Origin: CAMDMI01 sp044379485
GTDB taxonomy: Bacteria; Bacteroidota; Bacteroidia; Cytophagales; Flexibacteraceae
Length of the DNA: 8,666 bases
Direction: 5' to 3'
Assembly: GCA_044379485.1 (NCBI GenBank)
Contig: JBIPOE010000199.1
Location: 1-8,666 of the forward strand
The notes below the pieces were generated by a model that made no database searches, was not told where the DNA came from, and worked only from the letters and a program-made list of their open reading frames with translations. A program made the translations under genes and the position numbers. This document shows positions 1 through 6,923 of the stretch, piece after piece. Position 1 is the stretch's first letter; every line of letters starts with the position of its first letter.

Positions 1-3000
1 CATGACATCGCTAATAATTAAGTCTACGGGGTATTTTTGAGCCATTTCGATACCGTCTTTGCCATTTTCTGCTTCAAAAATATTGTATTTGTTTCCAAAA
101 ATACTTTTCATCAGGTTTCTTACTTCACTGTTATCTTCAACGATTAAAATTGAGGGTAATAATTTATTGAATTCAGGGATTTCTATGGTGTTATCAATGA
201 CTTCAAAATCAACTTCATCTTGATTTTCAGGTTTTTTTTGGAACGAAATAGTATTAATACTTTCGTCATATTCGTCCACACATTCATCAGTAGCAAGATG
301 TTCTTTGCCCAAGGGGAGATACACGCTAAAACAAGTTCCTTTATCTGCGGAACTATTCACTTCAATTTTTCCTTTATGTAATTCCACCAAGTTCTTGGTC
401 AATGAAAGTCCAATGCCTGTTCCTATCTCGGCATCTTTTTGGTCTAATTGATAAAATCGTTCAAAAATAAATTTGATGTGTTCTTCCGGGATGACTTTTA
501 CAAAATTGATTATGTCAATTTTTACATACTCTTTAATTGCCGCATTTTCATTCTCATTGACTGTAAAAATATTTAAATATAAATTGTTGTTGTCGCTCGA
601 GAACTTGAAGGCGTTGGACAATAAATTAGAAATGATTTTATTCATTTTAATTTTATCAAACCAGACTTCTATTTCTTCATCAGTGGTTGAAAAAATGTAG
701 TTAATATTTTTTTGGCGTGCCAATTCCTCAAAAGACAGTTTGATGTTTTTGACAAAAGGAATCAAATTATCTTTTGACGCATTGAGTTTGAATTTTCCAT
801 CTTCACTTTTTCTAAAATCAAGTAATTCATTGATCAATTGCAATAAGACCTTTGTATTTCTTTGTATCGTATCGAGGTTTCTTTTGATGAATTTATCATT
901 CGTTTTTACTTTTAACAATTGTTCAACCGGTCCAGAAATCAAGGTGAGCGGAGTTCTAAATTCATGTGATATATTAGTGAAAAATTGTAATTTTAATTTA
1001 TTGATCTCTTCTAATTTTTCTTTTTCAATTTTTTCGTTTTTTAATTCATTCCTTTCTTGAATCCGAATTAATATCATTTTTTTGGCAAAATAAATTAGGG
1101 TTGCGACTAGTCCTAAATAGATTATATAAGCCCACCAAGTGTGCCATGGCGCAGGCAACAAAATAATTTTAATGCTTTTTTCATTTGGATTCCAAATACC
1201 ATTACTATTGGATGATTTTACCCTAAAAGAGTAAGTTCCTTCATCAATATTGGTATAAGCTGCATTTTTTTTGTTGCCAATATATTTCCAATCATCATCA
1301 AAACCTTCTAATTTCACGGCATAATTATTCTTGTTGTGTTGAGAAAAACTAAGGGCGACAAAATCAATATTAAAATCATTTTGGTCGTATTTGAGTTTTA
1401 TTTCTTGGACGGAATCTGTTATTTGTAGAAAAGGCTTATTGTTGACATTTATTGCATATATATCTAATGGAGGAAAATAGTTATTAGGAGTTATCATTTT
1501 AGGTGAAAAATAATTCAATCCGTTTTGCCCACCAAAGACGAGTTCTCCTTTAGTTGTTTTAAGAAAAGAACTGTAATTAAATTCGTTCCCTTGTAGGCCA
1601 TCCGACTCATCAAAATTTTCGAATTTATAGGTTTTCAAATTAAATCTACTTAATCCATTGTTTGTGCTTATCCATAAATTACCCATTGAATCCGGCAAAA
1701 TCCCATAAATAATTTCGTTAGGCAACCCTTCTTCGATGCCGTAATTAATGATCTTTTTGTTTAACATATTGTATGAATACAATCCCTGTCCTTCTGTGCC
1801 TATCCAATACTGTTTGTTTTTATCTTCATATATACAATTAACGGATTTTGATAAATGATAATTGTCTTGGTCGTTTTTTAAACTTATCGAGCTACTTTTT
1901 TTGGTATTTATGTCTAGTATTTCAAAGCCTAAAGAGCCTCCCACCAACAATTGATTTGGATTGCTTGACTGAACAATACAAAAAATAGATTTAGTTTCCT
2001 TCTCTAGATTTGTAAAAGTTTTTAGCGTTCGATCATAAAAAAGTAATCCATCGGTCAAGGTGCCAAGCCAAATATTTCTGTTTTTATCTTCTAAAAGGGA
2101 AATAATTCTGTAATCTTTGATGTTTACACCATTGATATTTTTGCTGTCAAAATGCTGGAATTCAAAAGGTTTTTTTTGGGGATTTAAAAAGTTTAATCCT
2201 GCATCGTGGGTCCCAATCCACAAATTTCCATCCCGATCCTTGATCATCGATTTGATATTATTAGAACTGATGCTATTTGGATTAGTACTGTTTTTAGTAT
2301 AATAAGTAAACAATCCTGTTTTCCTTTCTAAAACGTTCAAACCGCCCCCCTCAGTACCGATCCAGAGATTATTATTGGGGTCTTCCACAATGGCACTTAC
2401 TACTTTATAATTGAGTAGATTATTTTTGGGGCCTGAACCAAGTTGTTTGAACCGGTCAAATTTTCGGTCAAAATAATTAATGCCACCGGCCCAAGTTCCT
2501 ATCCATATATCCCCTTTTGAATCCTCTATTATTTTATAAATGGAATTCTGACTTAAACTTTTAGGGTCGTTTTCATTATGAATATATTTTTTTACTTCTT
2601 TATTATTTTTGGATATTATAGATATTATATATAAACCGGTGTATGTTCCTATCCACAAGTTATTGTTTTTGTCTTCGTATATTGTTCTGACAGAAATTTG
2701 AGTACCTGAATTTCCGTTCAGTTCATATTTTTCAAAAGTTTTTGTATTAGAATCAAATTTCGCCAATCCACCTTCATAACCCAACCAGATAGCTCCTTTT
2801 TTGTCTTGAAAAAGCGTAGGAGCGTTATTAATATGCAAGTATTTTTTTGTTCCAACCGGATAATTATAATGGCTAAAACTTTTGTTTTTGGGGTCATATT
2901 TATCTATGGATGCGACAGTGAGAATCCATAAACTACCATCACGCGATTTAAGAAACCCCCGTGTTCGATTATCGCTCAAAGCGTTTTTTTTGTTTTTTAT

Positions 3001-3528
3001 TTGCAATAAATAGGAGAATTTATTCTTTTTTATTTCCAAATTGGTTAGTCCAAAAGAAGTACTGACCATAATTGAAGAGGAATCCAGTTGCGTGATTCCC
3101 CAGATTTCGTTATTGGATAAGCTGTTTTTTTTTGAAGAATGAAAGTATTGTTTAAAATTATCTTTTGCTCGGTTGTATTTATTTAAACCATCTTTTGTAC
3201 CTACCCATAAATTGCCTTGATAATCTTCAAATATAGAGGTAATCCAACTGTGGCATAAACTAGTGCTGTCTCTATAATTAGATCTGTAGATGGTAAATTT
3301 ATTGCCGTCAAATTTATTAAGTCCATCTCTTGTTCCAAACCAGATATACCCTTTTTTATCTTGAAAAATGGTTATAACCGAGCTTTGAGATAAACCTTCT
3401 TTAGAAGAAAAATGCTTAAATTTTAGACTGTTTGGACTTTCAACAATATCTTGAGCATTTAATAAAAACAGGCAAAAGTTTGCTATTAGAAAAAAGAAGA
3501 TTAAAGTATTTTTTTTTATGTTTGGCAT
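1..3528 (-). CDS. Hybrid two-component system (HTCS) sensor kinase/response regulator, C-terminus cut by window edge
   Basis: One-protein sensor and transcription regulator typical of Bacteroidota glycan loci. It reads 1176 codons without a stop and leaves the window. Seen in order: signal peptide 1-25 (cleavage after LNA); fourteen propeller blades (about 40-690) with repeated W-[IVL]-G-T and G-L-x-x-[FY] patterns, i.e. two seven-bladed propellers; a Y_Y_Y immunoglobulin-like domain (about 735-795, ending PAPWHTWW); one membrane helix about 797-815; a coiled linker; HisKA with H855 in FFTNISHEFRTPLT; HATPase with N box (N972 in NLLSNAFKF) and G2 box (GTGIGLSLTKN from 1036); an acidic linker of about 50 residues; a receiver domain with E1131/D1132 and phospho-acceptor D1174 (IISDVM). 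The expected AraC-type DNA-binding domain is outside. Oddity: the G1 box lacks both glycines (see findings). An in-frame TAA lies just upstream of the ATG at 3528, which fixes the start. It probably senses an oligosaccharide in the periplasm and activates the adjacent susCD operon; that target is inferred from position. Confidence 0.96.
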   Translation of the reverse strand, partial: MPNIKKNTLIFFFLIANFCLFLLNAQDIVESPNSLKFKHFSSKEGLSQSSVITIFQDKKGYIWFGTRDGLNKFDGNKFTIYRSNYRDSTSLCHSWITSIFEDYQGNLWVGTKDGLNKYNRAKDNFKQYFHSSKKNSLSNNEIWGITQLDSSSIMVSTSFGLTNLEIKKNKFSYLLQIKNKKNALSDNRTRGFLKSRDGSLWILTVASIDKYDPKNKSFSHYNYPVGTKKYLHINNAPTLFQDKKGAIWLGYEGGLAKFDSNTKTFEKYELNGNSGTQISVRTIYEDKNNNLWIGTYTGLYIISIISKNNKEVKKYIHNENDPKSLSQNSIYKIIEDSKGDIWIGTWAGGINYFDRKFDRFKQLGSGPKNNLLNYKVVSAIVEDPNNNLWIGTEGGGLNVLERKTGLFTYYTKNSTNPNSISSNNIKSMIKDRDGNLWIGTHDAGLNFLNPQKKPFEFQHFDSKNINGVNIKDYRIISLLEDKNRNIWLGTLTDGLLFYDRTLKTFTNLEKETKSIFCIVQSSNPNQLLVGGSLGFEILDINTKKSSSISLKNDQDNYHLSKSVNCIYEDKNKQYWIGTEGQGLYSYNMLNKKIINYGIEEGLPNEIIYGILPDSMGNLWISTNNGLSRFNLKTYKFENFDESDGLQGNEFNYSSFLKTTKGELVFGGQNGLNYFSPKMITPNNYFPPLDIYAINVNNKPFLQITDSVQEIKLKYDQNDFNIDFVALSFSQHNKNNYAVKLEGFDDDWKYIGNKKNAAYTNIDEGTYSFRVKSSNSNGIWNPNEKSIKIILLPAPWHTWWAYIIYLGLVATLIYFAKKMILIRIQERNELKNEKIEKEKLEEINKLKLQFFTNISHEFRTPLTLISGPVEQLLKVKTNDKFIKRNLDTIQRNTKVLLQLINELLDFRKSEDGKFKLNASKDNLIPFVKNIKLSFEELARQKNINYIFSTTDEEIEVWFDKIKMNKIISNLLSNAFKFSSDNNNLYLNIFTVNENENAAIKEYVKIDIINFVKVIPEEHIKFIFERFYQLDQKDAEIGTGIGLSLTKNLVELHKGKIEVNSSADKGTCFSVYLPLGKEHLATDECVDEYDESINTISFQKKPENQDEVDFEVIDNTIEIPEFNKLLPSILIVEDNSEVRNLMKSIFGNKYNIFEAENGKDGIEMAQKYPVDLIISDVM

Positions 3529-3598
3529 TTTTAAATTGATTTATTAGTAAGGCTGGTAGATGAATTTTTAAAAAAGCATCTCTTTGTAATTGAAGCTT

Positions 3599-3628
3599 TA
3601 AAATTACCAATTTATATAGTAAAAACAA
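3599..3628 (-). promoter_or_regulatory. Candidate Bacteroidota promoter for the HTCS gene
   Basis: Read on the minus strand, a TTG (3628-3626) is followed after exactly 19 nt by TAATTTTA (3606-3599). This resembles the Bacteroidota primary sigma pattern, TTTG near -33 and TAnnTTTG near -7, with one mismatch in the last position of the -7 box. It would start transcription near 3592, giving a leader of about 60 nt before the HTCS ATG. It sits just after the terminator of the upstream operon, where an independent promoter is needed. The region is very AT-rich, so chance matches are likely; this is inference. Confidence 0.4.
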
Positions 3629-3638
3629 TTTTATTCAT

Positions 3639-3686
3639 AAAAAAAATGGCTTTGATTTCCAATCATCACGGATTGGAATCACAGCC
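3639..3686 (-). terminator. Rho-independent terminator after the beta-helix gene
   Basis: Arms 3686-3671 and 3664-3648 form a stem of about 16 pairs (GGCT...GATTCCAATC against GATTGG...ATCAAAGCC) with one mismatch, one bulged base and a 6-nt loop (3665-3670). On the minus strand the stem is followed after one base by eight T (3646-3639). It begins 25 nt past the TAA of the beta-helix gene. The plus-strand flank is A-rich, not T-rich, so it is a one-way terminator for the minus strand. It should end the susC-susD-enzyme transcript and separate it from the HTCS gene. Confidence 0.85.
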
Positions 3687-3711
3687 AAAAAAATATGAAT
3701 TTATAAAAAAG

Positions 3712-5310
3712 TTATTTCATTTCTTTAAGCCAATTGGGCACTTTTTTTAATCTCAATTTTAATTGTTCTTCATATAGCGATGCCGGTTCAACCAATGCAT
3801 CAAGTGATTCAGAGTATCTCATTTGTTCTTTTTTGAATGTGGTTCCACTGCTTTTGAATCCCACAAGAACAGGTTTCATAATTTTCCAATAGATTTCATC
3901 CATTGGCCAAAATTGAAAATCTTGCAGTGGTTCATTAGTTTGGGTGTAATTCCATAGTACGAGTCCCTGCATGTGATTGGGCATGTTAAAAACAGCTCCG
4001 CCAGCACGATTCCTCATAAAACCTCCAGTTACTCCATCCAAAAGGGTGTTGCGCGGTTGGCTCGAATGCGATTCAAAACAAGTTGTTGGAGGATAGGTAC
4101 ATTTCCAGATTACGGTATTCATTGAACAATGTGAAGCTCCAAAGGAATGCCATTGCGAAGCTTCATCTATACATTTTGCAATCAATACATTCGTGCCACC
4201 GTTTGAAGCAATAGCCGAATGGCCAGCATTTCCTGTAATGATGCAATTGAGAACGCTAATATTAGCAGCTTGACCTATTGATACTGCATTGGTACAATCG
4301 GTAAAACGACAATTTTTTATCCAGGAATTGGTAAGTTTAGAGATATTTAACATCGGAAAGCCACTGTCGTCTTGCCACGATCTATGGTGGACAAATTTAT
4401 CTTTCCAGTTGCCCACAAAAGCAAGGTCTTCAATTCCCACTTCTTCACTATTGGCAAATTTGTATACTTCCCATTTGTATTTAGCGTCTATAGGATATGA
4501 AATAGGAGCTAATAGTGTAATTGTATTGTCTTTTATTTTACTAATTTGATAGAACACTTTCACTTCAAGTCCTTTATCTTTGATATAAGTCCAAGTAGGA
4601 TTTAATACTAAATCGCCAAATTCTGACTGAATTAACTCGGGATTATTGTCCAGTATTTTTAAAACAATCCAGTCACCAATTTTAAGTTCCTTGGCAGTGT
4701 TTAATTGTAAATCAAAACTACCCACTTTGGCCGAAGCAGCTACCTCTCCAATTTTTACGTCCTTACCACCGCTAGTGAAAGAAAATATAGGTGGGCCTGT
4801 CCACATTTTTTTTGGATCAGCTGGTTGTAGCGTATTTTTCATGAACAGCTCGGTTCCTCCAATTCCAGAACCACTTCCTTTAAAAATAATTTTACTTCCT
4901 TTTGAAATAATTGTGGTCAAATCATCACCGTCTTCGTTGATTAAAAAACGACCTTTTGGAAAAAAAACTATACCAGAACCATTTAAATTTGCCGCTTGAA
5001 CTGCTTTTTGTAAAGCAATTTTATCAGATAGTTGGTCATCCGGAATTGCTCCAAAACTCGTCACATCAAAAACTTTATAATTTAGATTCTTGGGGATATC
5101 CTTTTCACCATTACGATAACCTGCATAAGAGAAATCCGGTAAAACTGTTTTATCTTTCTTATATTGAGTCAATATTTTCGCTTCCTTTTGGGCAAATGTA
5201 GGGGTTGTTATTAAAAACAACACTAAAGCACAAAAACGAAATGCAAGTACATTTTGTTTTTGTAAATAAATTAATATATATTTTATCATTTTTGAATAGA
5301 CTATCTCCAT
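3712..5310 (-). CDS. Secreted right-handed beta-helix (pectate lyase superfamily-like) carbohydrate-active protein
   Basis: Probable polysaccharide-degrading enzyme of the locus; substrate and chemistry unassigned. The 532-residue reading has a signal peptide: a hydrophobic stretch about 21-37 ending TPTFA, with cleavage likely after A40 and before QKEAK. The mature start (PDFSYAGYRNGE, 58-69, then FDVTSFGAIPDD, 81-92) and SGIVFFPKGRF (112-122) match the N-terminal cap of Pectate_lyase_3-type beta-helix proteins. Residues about 290-460 show the irregular short beta repeats of the helix (NSWIKNCRFTDC, NISVLNCIITGN, NVLIAKCIDEA, NTVIWKCTYP) with an unusual cluster of histidines (H308, H309, H364, H388, H394, H415, H446) plus R420, R433 and R435. 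The C-terminal part resembles what I recall of DUF4955 proteins, with low certainty. Start: the ATG at 5310 overlaps the susD stop; the in-frame ATG at 5289 (residue 8) gives a more usual signal peptide and may be the true start. It could be a lyase or a hydrolase; the fold does not decide. Confidence 0.85.
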   Translation of the reverse strand: MEIVYSKMIKYILIYLQKQNVLAFRFCALVLFLITTPTFAQKEAKILTQYKKDKTVLPDFSYAGYRNGEKDIPKNLNYKVFDVTSFGAIPDDQLSDKIALQKAVQAANLNGSGIVFFPKGRFLINEDGDDLTTIISKGSKIIFKGSGSGIGGTELFMKNTLQPADPKKMWTGPPIFSFTSGGKDVKIGEVAASAKVGSFDLQLNTAKELKIGDWIVLKILDNNPELIQSEFGDLVLNPTWTYIKDKGLEVKVFYQISKIKDNTITLLAPISYPIDAKYKWEVYKFANSEEVGIEDLAFVGNWKDKFVHHRSWQDDSGFPMLNISKLTNSWIKNCRFTDCTNAVSIGQAANISVLNCIITGNAGHSAIASNGGTNVLIAKCIDEASQWHSFGASHCSMNTVIWKCTYPPTTCFESHSSQPRNTLLDGVTGGFMRNRAGGAVFNMPNHMQGLVLWNYTQTNEPLQDFQFWPMDEIYWKIMKPVLVGFKSSGTTFKKEQMRYSESLDALVEPASLYEEQLKLRLKKVPNWLKEMK

Positions 5311-6911
5311 AATGTATTTTGAATTAACTTTTTGTTGACTGCCATTTCTTTTGAAGGAATTGGATAAAAAATATGTTTTTCAGTCGTGTTTTTGCCTCCC
5401 AAACCACCATAAGCTTGATTTCCTCCTCCAGTTCCAATTTCATTACCTATTGAGTTAAGCGTGCTAACGTATTTGTTCCAACGAATTAAATCAAAACGAC
5501 GGGTTCCTTCAAAACAAAGTTCTAGCATACGTTCATTTTCTATTGCCAATTGAAAATCATTTTTAGAAAGACCCGATGATAAATCTGCAACCATACTTGG
5601 AGTAGCAATACTTAAACCATATCCTCTTCTTCTTACTTTATTAATCGCTTCATAAGCAGCAAGTGTTGGACCGTTAACTTGATTTTCGGCTTCAGCAATC
5701 ATTAATAACACGTCTGCATAACGTAGAACAGGAAAATTTATTGGCCCATGGTTTTTATTTTTAGGGCTCGATAATTCAAATTCCCTTCTCCATTTGGCGA
5801 AATCTCTGCCATAACCTGTTGTAGACGTGATTTTTGTTTTAGCTCCTGTTAAGTTGTTGTAGGTGAATGGAGTCAGCACCCAGTCACGACGTAAATCGCC
5901 TTCTCGATAAGCTTTATATAGTCTGGCAGTTCCTCTGACAAAGCCATAACAATATCCAATTTTTTCATTTTGAGTGGTAATGCCTGCGGTATTTCCTAAT
6001 CTACCTGTTTCTAAATCACCCGAAGATAGTCTATTTCCTTTGAATTCTATTTCCCACATACTTTCTTTTACACTATAAATATCTTGTGCATGGTTAATAA
6101 ATATTTGAGAATAGGCACTATTGGTAAAAAATGGAGCTTGTGACAAGGCTGCATTATAGGAGGTGTTTAAAGCATGTTCACCTGATGATTCTACTTTTTT
6201 TGCCCAAGCTAAAGCATCGGTGTATTTAGCAGTTTCATTCAATGGGTAACCCGCCATGTACAAACAAACACGAGCCAATATTCCTTGAACTGCTGTTTTG
6301 GATACACGACTTGAATAGCCAAGTGAAGTAGCAGTAGCGACTTTTCCTTCGGCTTCGGTCATGTCTTTAAGAATTTGATCATATACTGCTTTTGGTGTGG
6401 CTTGAGAAACGAAAACATCTTCTGGGCTTGTGGTTGGAGATAGCAATAAAGGAACATTCTCAAAATTTGATACCAATAAAAAGTGATAATAGCCTCTCAA
6501 AAACAAAGCTTCACCCAAAATAATTTGGCGTTTAGTTTCGTCCATTTTAGGTAAATTAATGTTGGCTATTAAATCATTGGCTCTATTAATACCCATATAG
6601 CAATAGGCCCATATATTATTAATAGTAACATTTGTTGGGTCATAATTGTTTACCTCAACACCAGTAGTTTGAAAACTTCGAGCATAAAACCCTTCGTCGG
6701 TGCAGACATTAATTCTTAGAAAGAAATCATTGCCGTAAAGAGGTTCCCATGCCAGTGGGTCATAAACACCCGCTAAAGCCTGAGTCAAACCTGTTTCATC
6801 AGTGTAATATTGTTTTATGGAAATTTTGTCAATAGGTTCAGTGTTCAAATAATTTTCACATGAAACCATTCCAAATGCTGCTGTAAGTAGTATGATATAT
6901 ATCTTTTTCAT
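5301..6911 (-). CDS. SusD/RagB-family outer-membrane glycan-binding lipoprotein
   Basis: Surface lipoprotein that caps the SusC channel and helps bind oligosaccharides for import. Residues 1-18 are a lipoprotein signal peptide with lipobox GMVSC, so C18 would be lipidated and begin the mature protein. The N-terminal ENYLNTEPIDKIS, the helical TPR-like section (for example INRANDLIANI 108-118, ILGEALFLRGYYHF 130-143), FPVLRYADVLLMIAEAEN (393-410), RMLELCFEGTRRFDLIRW (461-478) and the C-terminal YPIPSKEMAVNKKLIQN (516-532) are all family hallmarks. The 536-residue length is normal. A glycine-rich loop (about 493-506) precedes the C-terminus. It starts 12 nt after the susC stop, and its TAG lies inside the first codons of the longer reading of the beta-helix gene, so all three are surely one operon. 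Ligand specificity cannot be read from the sequence. Confidence 0.97.
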   Translation of the reverse strand: MKKIYIILLTAAFGMVSCENYLNTEPIDKISIKQYYTDETGLTQALAGVYDPLAWEPLYGNDFFLRINVCTDEGFYARSFQTTGVEVNNYDPTNVTINNIWAYCYMGINRANDLIANINLPKMDETKRQIILGEALFLRGYYHFLLVSNFENVPLLLSPTTSPEDVFVSQATPKAVYDQILKDMTEAEGKVATATSLGYSSRVSKTAVQGILARVCLYMAGYPLNETAKYTDALAWAKKVESSGEHALNTSYNAALSQAPFFTNSAYSQIFINHAQDIYSVKESMWEIEFKGNRLSSGDLETGRLGNTAGITTQNEKIGYCYGFVRGTARLYKAYREGDLRRDWVLTPFTYNNLTGAKTKITSTTGYGRDFAKWRREFELSSPKNKNHGPINFPVLRYADVLLMIAEAENQVNGPTLAAYEAINKVRRRGYGLSIATPSMVADLSSGLSKNDFQLAIENERMLELCFEGTRRFDLIRWNKYVSTLNSIGNEIGTGGGNQAYGGLGGKNTTEKHIFYPIPSKEMAVNKKLIQNTLWR

Positions 6912-6923
6912 CTTGATAGGTTT

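Noticed and set aside
473..1060. Two plus-strand open frames (473-700 and 740-1060) opposite the HTCS kinase domain
   Set aside because: They are antisense to the conserved HisKA/HATPase coding sequence and rich in Phe/Leu/Ser, as expected for the complement of Lys/Glu-rich coding; they are shadows.
1821..1850. Possible riboswitches, small RNAs or direct repeats in the AT-rich stretches
   Set aside because: Poly-A/T runs here and elsewhere fall inside open coding frames (the HTCS frame was checked codon by codon), and no conserved RNA structure was visible apart from the terminator.
3440..3628. Minus-strand 62-codon open frame overlapping the HTCS start
   Set aside because: It lies in another frame over the HTCS signal-peptide region and the intergenic gap, has no recognisable features, and conflicts with the far stronger HTCS frame.
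4289..5201. Three plus-strand open frames opposite the beta-helix gene
   Set aside because: Antisense to a clear secreted protein; no domain, start context or promoter supports them.
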